A stretch of 64,000 nt of DNA from an uncultured Candidatus Peregrinibacteria bacterium (GTDB taxonomy: Bacteria > Patescibacteriota > Gracilibacteria > Peribacterales > Peribacteraceae): NCBI GenBank assembly GCA_903825315.1, contig CAIKAD010000001.1, positions 434,001-498,000 on the forward strand, read 5' to 3'. The translations under genes were made by a program, and so were the position numbers. Shown here piece by piece: positions 8,258-15,522 of this stretch; position 1 is the first letter of the stretch, and the number at the start of each line of letters is the position of its first letter. The notes under the pieces were generated by a model, which was given only the letters and a program-made list of their open reading frames with translations, ran no database searches and had not been told where the DNA came from.

Positions 8258-11200
8258 TCATTGAGAGCTTGTAAGCACATCCGGCCACTTGAGGAGCGGC
8301 AATCTCGCAATATCCTCCTGCATTACCGCTTCCACAAAACGCTTGACCAGTTGGACGTTGGTGAAAAGCGGAATACCCTGGTCGATGGCAGTGCGGCGGA
8401 TGAAGTACCCGTCGGTCTGTTCCTGAATTGTGGAATGCGTGGGGATGTTGATTACGAGGTCAATGCGTTTTTGTTCCAGATACTCCCGAATGTTGGGACT
8501 GCGCGGTTCAGATACTTTGTGAAGGAGAGCGCTGGGGATATTGCGTGACTGAAGGAACTCGTGCGTGCGCTCGGTGGCGAAGAAGGTAAATCCTTTTTCA
8601 TGAAGCAATTGGATTGTGGGAAGAAGCTCCATCTTATCTTCCAATTTTCCAATGGTGACGAAGATGTTCTTTTTGGGCATCTTAAATCCAACTGCAAGAA
8701 GAGAGAGAAGCAGTGCCTGCTCGGCGTTGGTACCAAAGCATGCCACCTCTCCGGTGCTTGCCATTTCCACGCCAAGCCGGGGATCAGCGCCCTTGAGTCG
8801 ACCAAAGCTAAACTGCGCAGCTTTTACGGCCACATGGTCAAGGTCCACCGTCTGGTAACGCTTATCAGGAGGTGCGACATTGAGCAGTGCCTGCGTGGCG
8901 AGCACGGCAAAGTTCTGACCGGTCACTTTACTGCAGAAGGGAAAGCTGCGGCTGGCACGCACGTTGCATTCAATCACTTTCAATCGGTTATTCTTGGCAA
9001 GGAATTGGATATTGAACGGGCCGGAGATGTTCAGACCGCCCGCAATTTGTTTTGCAATTACCTTGAGACGGCGGAGCGTGGCAAGGTTGATGCGCTGGCC
9101 GGGGAGCAGCATCGTGGCGTCGCCCGAGTGTACGCCGGCGTTTTCGACGTGCTCACTCAATGCATAGAGAAGAAGTTTGCCATTCTGCGCAACGCCGTCG
9201 AAATCAATTTCTTTGGCGCCCGTTTCAAACTTGGAGATGACTACGGGACATTCTTTGGAGACAAGCGATGCCTGCGTAAGGAACGCCTCAAGGTCGTCCC
9301 GCGTATGCACTACGGCCATTGCGGCACCCGAGAGCACGTAGCTGGGACGGACGATAACGGGGTATCCCACGCTCTCGCAAAATGTTTCCGCAGAATTAAT
9401 CTCCGAAAATTCCTTCCATTGCGGCTGGTCGACGTTCAGCGCATCGAGGAAGGCGCTAAATTTGTGGCGGTCCTCTGCGCGGTCAATGTCCGCAGCCGAC
9501 GTGCCGAAGATTGGAATATTAGCGGTGCCGAGCTTCCTCGCGAGGGAATTGGGAATCTGGCCGCCCATGGAGACGACGATGCCCTTGGGATGCAGTCTGT
9601 CGACGATGTCGCGCACGCGCTCTTCACTCAGTTCCTCAAAGAACAGGGCATCACACTCGTCGTAGTCCGTGCTCACGGTCTCCGGGTTGCTGTTAATCAT
9701 CGCCACGGAGAATCCCTGGCGCTGCAGCTCATGCACGGACTGCACGCAGCACCAGTCAAATTCTACCGATGACCCTATGGAATAAGGTCCGCTGCCGATG
9801 ACGATGGCGCGTTTTGTTTCTTGCGTTTCGAACTTTGACCCCCCTTCCATGTTTACTATCGTTGCGGGTGAGGAATCGAAGTGAACGTCATTCTCACTCC
9901 CGTGATATGTCATATACAAATAGTTCGTCTGTGCGGGGAACTCTCCGGCGAGCGTATCGATCTGCTTGATGGCAGGCACGATGCCTTCTGCGATTCGCTG
10001 CGAGCGGACGTCCTCTGGCTTTACGTCACGTATTGTTGCAATGCCGCGGTCGGAGAATCCCGCGCGCTTGGCGCGATGGAGAAGATCGGGATCAAGTGGG
10101 GATAATTTGCTCGTAAATAATTCTTTGGCAATTGTTCCGCAATACTGGATCCGTTCTAAAAACCAGCGGTCGATACCCGTAGCGATGCTTGCCTCATCAA
10201 CAGTCCATTCGCCTTGCAATGCTTCTGCAACGGCAAATATGCGGCGCGGCGTGGGACGCTTGATTTCACGGGTGAGGTCCTGGAACGTCATGGAGGTGTT
10301 GCATAATCCTTCCTCGCCTATGTTGAGCATGCGCACAGCTTTTTGCATCGCTTCCTCAAAAGTGCGGCCGAGCGCCATCACTTCGCCAACGGATTTCATC
10401 TCGCTCGTTACGTGGTCCGAGACGAAGCGGAACTTCTGTAAATCCCATCGCGGCATTTTGACGGCAACGTAGTCGAGGGATGGTTCAAAATCCGCGCAGG
10501 TGACTCTGGTAATGGCGTTGCGCAGTTGGGGGAGTGTGTAGCCAAGAGCAAGCTTGGCAGCGATAAATGCGAGTGGGTAACCGGTCGCCTTGGATGCGAG
10601 TGCGGAGCTGCGAGATAGTCGAGCGTTCACCTCGATCACGCGGTACCGGCGGGAGCGAGGGTCGAGCGCGTATTGGATGTTGCACTCTCCGACAATCTTA
10701 AGGTGGCGAATGACCCGCAGGGCGATGGATCGCAGCATCTGGTACTCCGTGTTATCCAGTGTCTGGCTGGGCGCGATGACAATGGATTCACCCGTGTGGA
10801 TACCGAGCGGATCCACATTCTCCATGTTGCAAACCGTAATGCAGTTGTCCGCTTGGTCGCGGACCACCTCATATTCAATTTCCTTCCAACCAGTCAGGTC
10901 CTCCTCGACGAGCACCTGCGGCGATTCGACGAAGGCCACTTTGACGATATCTTTGAGCTCTTGATCGTTATTCGCGCGACCGCTTCCCTTACCGCCCAGA
11001 GCGAATGCTCCGCGGATGATCACGGGGTAATGGATATCGTTTGCAGCCTGAAGCGCCTCTTCAACTGTGGTGCAGGCAAAGGAGCGGGGGACATCCACGC
11101 CGATCGAGCGCAATTCCTTGTTAAAAAGCGCTCGGTCTTCCGTCTTGCGAATACTGTCGACGGAGGTGCCGAGAACACAGACATTGTGATCCGCGAGAAC

Positions 11201-11584
11201 CTTCTGTTCTTCCAGTTGCAGCCCGCAGTTGAGCGCCGTCTGTCCGCCAAAGCTGAGAGCGATGGCGTCGGGCTTTTCCTGTTCAATCACTTGTTGGACG
11301 AATTGCGGGGTGACGGGGACAAAGTAGACGGCATCCGCCAAGCCCCAGCTCGTCTGATTCGTGGCGATATTGGGGTTGATGAGGATCACCCGTTTGCCTT
11401 CCTGCTTGAATGCTTTGATCGCCTGGCTGCCGGAATAGTCAAATTCTCCCGCTTCTCCAATCTTCAGCGCACCCGAGCCGAGAAGAAGAATCGTTTGTAT
11501 TTCTGCCTGCGAACCAGATTCTCTCTGTTCTGCGGAAGAGCTCGTCTCTGGGTGAGGCTTTCGTAATGGTGAATCTGGCATCAT
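8258..11584 (-). CDS. carB: Carbamoyl-phosphate synthase large subunit
   Basis: CarB makes carbamoyl phosphate from bicarbonate, ammonia and two ATP for pyrimidine and arginine synthesis. The product (1108 aa) has two homologous ATP-grasp halves, an oligomerisation region between them and a C-terminal MGS-like regulatory domain (GKLEDKMELLPTIQ onward). The N-terminal half reads GSGALKIGEAGEFDYSGSQ and NPNIATNQT, and the second half reads IGSGPYSIGSSVEFDWC. These wordings are more like the Bacteroidetes and eukaryotic CPSase forms than the usual bacterial GAGPIVIGQACEFDYSG. No carA (glutaminase subunit) or other pyr gene lies in the window. A TACACT hexamer lies 12 nt upstream of the ATG. Confidence 0.93.
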   Translation of the reverse strand: MMPDSPLRKPHPETSSSAEQRESGSQAEIQTILLLGSGALKIGEAGEFDYSGSQAIKAFKQEGKRVILINPNIATNQTSWGLADAVYFVPVTPQFVQQVIEQEKPDAIALSFGGQTALNCGLQLEEQKVLADHNVCVLGTSVDSIRKTEDRALFNKELRSIGVDVPRSFACTTVEEALQAANDIHYPVIIRGAFALGGKGSGRANNDQELKDIVKVAFVESPQVLVEEDLTGWKEIEYEVVRDQADNCITVCNMENVDPLGIHTGESIVIAPSQTLDNTEYQMLRSIALRVIRHLKIVGECNIQYALDPRSRRYRVIEVNARLSRSSALASKATGYPLAFIAAKLALGYTLPQLRNAITRVTCADFEPSLDYVAVKMPRWDLQKFRFVSDHVTSEMKSVGEVMALGRTFEEAMQKAVRMLNIGEEGLCNTSMTFQDLTREIKRPTPRRIFAVAEALQGEWTVDEASIATGIDRWFLERIQYCGTIAKELFTSKLSPLDPDLLHRAKRAGFSDRGIATIRDVKPEDVRSQRIAEGIVPAIKQIDTLAGEFPAQTNYLYMTYHGSENDVHFDSSPATIVNMEGGSKFETQETKRAIVIGSGPYSIGSSVEFDWCCVQSVHELQRQGFSVAMINSNPETVSTDYDECDALFFEELSEERVRDIVDRLHPKGIVVSMGGQIPNSLARKLGTANIPIFGTSAADIDRAEDRHKFSAFLDALNVDQPQWKEFSEINSAETFCESVGYPVIVRPSYVLSGAAMAVVHTRDDLEAFLTQASLVSKECPVVISKFETGAKEIDFDGVAQNGKLLLYALSEHVENAGVHSGDATMLLPGQRINLATLRRLKVIAKQIAGGLNISGPFNIQFLAKNNRLKVIECNVRASRSFPFCSKVTGQNFAVLATQALLNVAPPDKRYQTVDLDHVAVKAAQFSFGRLKGADPRLGVEMASTGEVACFGTNAEQALLLSLLAVGFKMPKKNIFVTIGKLEDKMELLPTIQLLHEKGFTFFATERTHEFLQSRNIPSALLHKVSEPRSPNIREYLEQKRIDLVINIPTHSTIQEQTDGYFIRRTAIDQGIPLFTNVQLVKRFVEAVMQEDIARLPLLKWPDVLTSSQ

Positions 11585-11903
11585 AGAGGCAAAAGAAGTG
11601 TATTGAAGTATCTCGTTTGCGAAAAATTAACCCCCTTGCCCTGTATGGGCTCCGGGGAGCCGGTGGCCAGTTCTGTTGTCATGTCCCGCGGAGAGTACAG
11701 GGGACAAGTGGAAGCGACAAGAGATGATGAGTTGTTTCTCTGCTCTGACAGCACGATGGCACGCATTCCCAATGACCAAGGAAACAATGACCAAAACGCC
11801 CCTTTACGACACCGTTTTGGTCATTGGAATGTAGGATAATTGGTCATTACTCCTGCAAGTTGCTTTCATTGCTTCCAGAACAGCCCGTCTGTACGTTTCC
11901 TCT
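11585..11903. other. Non-coding interval with inverted repeats
   Basis: This 319-nt gap lies between the divergent carB and SLH-protein genes. It holds a hairpin around TGTCCC/GGGACA (about 11681-11705) and the TTGGTCATT-type inverted repeat described separately. The 78-codon frame from 11603 spans that repeat, has no start signal and no recognisable protein pattern, so I treat the interval as non-coding. Confidence 0.5.
11765..11830. repeat. Inverted repeat of the TTGGTCATT family
   Basis: AATGACCAAAACG (11786-11798) pairs perfectly with CGTTTTGGTCATT (11813-11825) around a 14-nt loop. The flanks extend the symmetry: CATTCCCAATGACC to the left and GGTCATTGGAATG to the right. No T-run follows, so it is not a standard terminator. 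A further TTGGTCATT lies at about 11840. A degenerate copy with the same arm and loop wording is found at 25083-25128. Confidence 0.6.
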
Positions 11904-12821
11904 ATGCCTTTCCTCTCCATTCTCTCTTCTGTCCTCGTTCTTTTTGCCGTACCTGCGGTGCATGCAGTCACGTCTGCATTGCAGCAGAATCTTCCTTCTG
12001 CAGGCGCTTCTTTCCAGCAGGCTTTACAGGAGGAACAGCAGCAGATACAGGAGGCAAAGGAACAGACAGGAGACGAGTTCTTTCCGCTCTCGGGGACGGG
12101 GGCGAAGGGTGATGCCTCACAGTTTGCCAACTTTGTGACTGTCCTGTGGCGGGGCGTTGCCTATGAGCTCAAGGACGTTCCGCGCCAAGCGTGGTTCGCT
12201 CCTTTTGTCCGCGATATGGTGAACCGCGGCATAGTAACTGGATACACGGAGCAGGGCGGTCGTCCTATTGGCGTATTTGGCGCTTCGGATCCTGTTACCA
12301 TTGAACAGATTGCTAAGATGATTTTGGCTGCAGCGGGGACGGACCCATCGGACTGTTCCACCACTCTCAGGAATGCGCGCGCAATAGGCCGGTGGTCACA
12401 GCAGTACATAGCCTGTGCGGAGCAGAAGAAACTTACGCTCTTTGCGGACGGAAAGGTGGATGTGACGCGGTCGGCGTATCGTGGAGAGGTTGTGCTCACT
12501 TTGCTTGAGGCATTCGGAGTCTCCAAGCCTCTGGGATCGCACAGTGGATCGTTGGTATCCCTCACGGGATCCGGTACGTCGATGACGGCGAGCGGGTCGC
12601 TCTTTACGGATGTGCCATCACTCCTGCCCGTGGCCGTTGCCATAAACCGTGCGGCAAAGGACGGTGTCATCGCGGGGTATAAGGACGCCAAGGGTAACCT
12701 GACGGGCCTTTTTGGGCCGGCGAACAAGATCAATCGCGCCGAAGTTGCCAAGATTCTCAGTATGGCTATTCAGGTGTATGCGAAGAAGGCAGCAGGCAGT
12801 AGTTCATCAAGTTCAAGGTAG
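11904..12821 (+). CDS. S-layer homology (SLH) domain protein
   Basis: The product (305 aa) has a signal peptide (FLSILSSVLVLFAVPAVHA), a Gln/Glu-rich helical stretch, and SLH-type segments: WFAPFVRDMVNRGIVTGY, a middle divergent one, and AINRAAKDGVIAGY followed by GLFGPANKINRAEVAKIL. SLH domains bind cell-wall polymers and anchor S-layer or surface proteins. A Ser-run tail (SSSSSS) ends the protein and no enzymatic domain is attached. TACGTT (11892-11897) ends 6 nt before ATG. Two more SLH proteins occur in this window, at 25-28 kb and at 51.6-52.6 kb. Confidence 0.8.
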   Translation: MPFLSILSSVLVLFAVPAVHAVTSALQQNLPSAGASFQQALQEEQQQIQEAKEQTGDEFFPLSGTGAKGDASQFANFVTVLWRGVAYELKDVPRQAWFAPFVRDMVNRGIVTGYTEQGGRPIGVFGASDPVTIEQIAKMILAAAGTDPSDCSTTLRNARAIGRWSQQYIACAEQKKLTLFADGKVDVTRSAYRGEVVLTLLEAFGVSKPLGSHSGSLVSLTGSGTSMTASGSLFTDVPSLLPVAVAINRAAKDGVIAGYKDAKGNLTGLFGPANKINRAEVAKILSMAIQVYAKKAAGSSSSSSR

Positions 12822-12841
12822 AGATACCCGCGTGGCATCTC
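12821..12841. terminator. Hairpin between convergent genes
   Basis: GAGATACC and GGCATCTC form an 8-bp stem with one wobble around a 5-nt loop, between the end of the SLH gene and the end of the EamA transporter gene. It is probably a shared terminator; the U-tract is weak. Confidence 0.45.
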
Positions 12842-12848
12842 TCAATTG

Positions 12849-13850
12849 TTATACCCTGTAAGCCTGCCTTTGCTTGAGATGCGCAATGTGCTGAGTTCTG
12901 GAACGGTGATGTCCGCCCAAAAGCTCTAAGAGGACGGCGCCGCCGATAATGAACATCCCGCCGACGATCTGATATCCCTGAATTGTTTCACCCAAGTACA
13001 GACGTGCAAATATCATGGAAGAGATGACGTTGAGGTTGGAAAATACGGAGAGTGTGCCTACGGGCAGGCGTTCCAGGGATTGATAGAAGCTGAAGAGGTT
13101 GAGGAAACGCGAAATAAACGCAAAGCCGATAAGGACGCCGAGTAATTGCAAGGGGAGCGCACGTGCTTCTGCAAAGGTGCCGATGGAGGGGAGGAGAAGT
13201 GACAGCGTGAGAGCGCCGCTGATGGCGATGGTGGAGCGACCAAGGATGACAGTCGAAGTGTGGACATTGTGAAGATACTTCCGGAAAAGCAGATCACCGA
13301 ATCCATAGAACAGGCCCGCCAGAATGAGAAAGGCGTCTCCGGGATGGAATACGAAACCTTCGGAGAATCCCCGGAGCGCGATGCATGCGATGCCCATGAT
13401 GATGAGAAGCTTTGCCAGAATGTGATGCCATCGCAGCTTTTCGTGCAGAAGGAGTACTGCGAGGATCAGCAGGAACAGGGGCTCGGTATCCCCGAAGAGT
13501 GTCGCATTGACGGCACTTGTAATGCGAAGTCCCGAGAAGAGCATGGCGGGTGCGCAGATACCGCTTGCAAGCCCGACACCCAATAACGCAAGACGCTTTT
13601 CGCTCGAGAGACGAAGGAACGAGCGTATGGCAGGAAAGAGGCCAAAAGAGAGGAGGACAAACGTAGCCGTGAGACTTTCGCTCAACAGGACAACCGTAAA
13701 AGGCGAAAGAGTCGAGGAGAGAACCTTCGCAAAGGAATAGTACGTACCGGAAGAAAGTACCATCACGCAAAAAGCGATCCAACCGATCGTTTCCGAGGAC
13801 AAGCGTGCTTTTATAGCTGGCCATGGCAGCGGGAACTCCTGTGTGTTCAT
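12849..13850 (-). CDS. EamA/DMT-superfamily transporter
   Basis: The product (333 aa) is a ten-helix membrane protein in two five-helix halves, matching the EamA (formerly DUF6) family of drug/metabolite transporters. Typical helix patterns are VVLLSESLTATFVLLSFGL, SAVNATLFGDTEPLFLLIL in the first half and GTLSVFSNLNVISSMIFARL near the end. Substrates of this family are diverse, so none is assigned. TATAAT (13859-13864) ends 8 nt before the ATG, and a 17-nt dyad sits where the -35 region would be, which suggests repressor control. Confidence 0.82.
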   Translation of the reverse strand: MNTQEFPLPWPAIKARLSSETIGWIAFCVMVLSSGTYYSFAKVLSSTLSPFTVVLLSESLTATFVLLSFGLFPAIRSFLRLSSEKRLALLGVGLASGICAPAMLFSGLRITSAVNATLFGDTEPLFLLILAVLLLHEKLRWHHILAKLLIIMGIACIALRGFSEGFVFHPGDAFLILAGLFYGFGDLLFRKYLHNVHTSTVILGRSTIAISGALTLSLLLPSIGTFAEARALPLQLLGVLIGFAFISRFLNLFSFYQSLERLPVGTLSVFSNLNVISSMIFARLYLGETIQGYQIVGGMFIIGGAVLLELLGGHHRSRTQHIAHLKQRQAYRV

Positions 13851-13883
13851 TTGAGTATATTATATCATAATAACTATAAATAG

Positions 13884-13900
13884 GCTATTTCTGAAATAGC
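13884..13900. promoter_or_regulatory. Dyad upstream of the EamA transporter promoter
   Basis: GCTATTTCtGAAATAGC is a perfect 8+1+8 inverted repeat. It starts 20 nt upstream of the TATAAT of the EamA gene (minus strand), so it covers the expected -35 region. A regulator-binding site is a reasonable inference; no regulator gene is adjacent. Confidence 0.4.
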
Positions 13901-13940
13901 ACATATTTGAAAATGCCGTTTCAGAAGTAGGCTGAGATAC

Positions 13941-14489
13941 TTAAAACTGTGAGTCCAGACCAATGCCGCCACGCTCCTCATCCTCGGCATTGGGACTACA
14001 GTTCACGATGTTCTCTCGATAGCGCTTCCAGGCTTTGGAGATGAGATCTCTCATTTGGTTATCCGCCTCGCGCCACGATTGTCCAAAATTTCGCCAGGCA
14101 CCGCTAAACAGCGCTTGGCGCGCTGGCTTTCCCGTCTCCTGCCATGCCTGAATGATCGAATCCTCACGCCTGGCGAGAGCACGATCCATATAGCGGTAGT
14201 ACCCCTTGAGGGAGAGGCGGATAAAGTCCTCGCGTTCTTTGGCAAGATTTGCCATGCACGTTGTGAACGTAGTTGCTTGAGAGGGTGTTTGCCCGGAAGA
14301 GATCGCCGAGGAGGATGACGATCGTACCGGAAGTACAACTGTGGAGGCCGATGATGAGGATGAGGATAACGAAAGGGTTGTCCAAAGCGGTATAGAGTCG
14401 ATGCGTCTTGCGTTAGCAGATGAGGATGAAAGGAGTAGTGCGGAGAAGAGAAGAAAAGCCACAGGACGCGTGAGGCTCGACACTCGCAT
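13941..14489 (-). CDS. Secreted Ser-rich hypothetical protein
   Basis: The product (182 aa) has a signal peptide (VAFLLFSALLLSSSSANA), two Ser-run linkers, then a soluble helical domain rich in Arg, Trp and Glu (KEREDFIRLSLKGYYRYMD, WRNFGQSWREADNQMRD, WKRYRENIVNC). Two Cys, in TTCMAN and IVNCSP, could form a disulfide. I do not recognise a family. The start MRVSSL is chosen for the signal peptide; a GTG at 14513 is an alternative. Serine runs of this type recur in other surface proteins of the window. Confidence 0.6.
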   Translation of the reverse strand: MRVSSLTRPVAFLLFSALLLSSSSANARRIDSIPLWTTLSLSSSSSSASTVVLPVRSSSSSAISSGQTPSQATTFTTCMANLAKEREDFIRLSLKGYYRYMDRALARREDSIIQAWQETGKPARQALFSGAWRNFGQSWREADNQMRDLISKAWKRYRENIVNCSPNAEDEERGGIGLDSQF

Positions 14490-14574
14490 GCTTATAGGGG
14501 AAGGTTCAGTCACGAAGACGAACCTCCGTCACGTTTCTTACGGAAGAGATGTTGCAGCGCTTGTCGAAACCGTA

Positions 14575-14937
14575 TTAATGCAATACGGACAGAAAGTGAT
14601 GTGCAATAGTGAGGGCACCGATGATGAGCGCAAGCAGGCTTAGGAGGAGTACGACACCTGCAGTCACATCCTTTAATCTCCCGACGTGGACGGAGTAGTG
14701 TGGTTCAATAACGTCCAGTATTTCCTCCACAATGGTGTTGAGAAGTTCCGCCGTAAGAACGGCTGCGCAGGTAAAGATGACTGCAATGAGCTCTACAAAG
14801 GAAAAACGGAACGTGACGGCAAAGATCAGAAGAAGAATTGCCAAACTGCTCTGGATGCGAAAGTTCCTCTCGCGCCTCCATACGAATGCGATGCCTCTCC
14901 AGGCATTGGCGGCGCTCTTGGCAAAGAGTTTCACCAT
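14575..14937 (-). CDS. dgkA: Diacylglycerol kinase / undecaprenol kinase
   Basis: The product (120 aa) is a small three-helix membrane protein matching the prokaryotic DgkA family: FAKSAANAWRGIAF, RNFRIQSSLAILLLI, then the signature TAELLNTIVEEILDVIEP and KDVTAGVVLLL. In Gram-positive-type cells the family mainly phosphorylates undecaprenol to recycle the lipid carrier used for peptidoglycan and surface glycans. TATACT (14944-14949) ends 6 nt before ATG, predicting a leaderless message. Confidence 0.9.
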   Translation of the reverse strand: MVKLFAKSAANAWRGIAFVWRRERNFRIQSSLAILLLIFAVTFRFSFVELIAVIFTCAAVLTAELLNTIVEEILDVIEPHYSVHVGRLKDVTAGVVLLLSLLALIIGALTIAHHFLSVLH

Positions 14938-14979
14938 AGGAGCAGTATAGAGGAAAGCAGAGGAATCGGAGAAGGTTTA

Positions 14980-14992
14980 TGGTGCCGCCGGC
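14980..14992. repeat. Copy of the 3' end of the adjacent tRNA-Leu
   Basis: TGGTGCCGCCGGC here is identical to 15074-15086, the CCA-bearing 3' end of the tRNA-Leu gene, 94 nt apart in the same orientation. Direct duplication of a tRNA 3' end is what integration or a decayed tandem tRNA leaves behind. The 80 nt between the copies contain a CTGCG/CGCAG hairpin and no gene. Confidence 0.4.
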
Positions 14993-15073
14993 CCGTACTT
15001 CGCACTGCGGAGCTTCGCAGGGCCTCGGAGGGAGTTGAAGAATTCACGTTCACGAGTGTAAGTCTTTTGATTC

Positions 15074-15163
15074 TGGTGCCGCCGGCTGGACTCGAACCAG
15101 CACGCCCCGGTAAGAGGGCAAGGGATTTTAAGTCCCTCGTGTCTACCATTCCACCACAGCGGC
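15074..15163 (-). tRNA. tRNA-Leu (anticodon TAA)
   Basis: It folds as a class II tRNA: acceptor GCCGCTG with CGGCGGC, anticodon stem AGGGA/TCCCT with loop CTTAAAA, a long variable arm (GCCCTCTTACCGGGGC), T-loop TTCGAGT, and an encoded CCA. A TATACT lies about 45 nt upstream. Confidence 0.95.
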
Positions 15164-15250
15164 AAGGCATTAAAAAATCAATAGAACCACGTACTGCACC
15201 AGTATAGAACTTCTTTTGAATGTCGATAAGGACTCAAGGAACGAAAAGTC

Positions 15251-15269
15251 TCTGTGTATCATACACAGA
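15251..15269. promoter_or_regulatory. 19-nt dyad next to a -10 element
   Basis: TCTGTGTATcATACACAGA is a perfect 9+1+9 inverted repeat, followed 3 nt later by TACAAT (15272-15277), a good -10 on the plus strand. It sits where an operator between -35 and -10 would lie, ahead of the short frame starting at 15292. Confidence 0.45.
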
Positions 15270-15291
15270 CATACAATGAGTAACGGGACAA

Positions 15292-15480
15292 ATGACCAAA
15301 GATAACGCGTTTCTGCCTACAACAACTACGGAGAGGAACTGGTTCGGAAGCGGAGGAAGGAAAAGTATTGCGGGAAATGCTCTATTTGCCGTCTACGAAT
15401 ATTCTGAGGATCTCCTACCAGACCGCGGGAGTGTAGACGAAGAGCGGCAGTACTATGTAAGACAGTTCAAAAGTTGTTGA
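15292..15480 (+). CDS. Possible small protein (62 aa), doubtful
   Basis: The frame gives a polar, Thr/Tyr/Arg-containing peptide with no signal peptide or membrane segment and no family I recognise. Support comes from context: a TACAAT hexamer and a 19-nt dyad lie just upstream, and no other gene uses this interval. The ATG is 14 nt from the hexamer, further than at clear leaderless starts here. The start also overlaps an AATGACCAA repeat unit. It may instead be a non-coding transcript. Confidence 0.25.
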   Translation: MTKDNAFLPTTTTERNWFGSGGRKSIAGNALFAVYEYSEDLLPDRGSVDEERQYYVRQFKSC

Positions 15481-15522
15481 CAATTGAAGGCCAGGAAGGG
15501 GGGCATTGCTACAGTAAGACGT

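Noticed and set aside
8561-9772. 403-codon open frame on the plus strand
   Set aside because: It is antisense to carB, whose two ATP-grasp halves and motifs are unmistakable. The antisense frame gives no recognisable domain.
11603-11839. 78-codon frame in the carB-SLH gap
   Set aside because: It runs through an inverted repeat, has no start signal of either kind used in this window, and gives no protein-like pattern.
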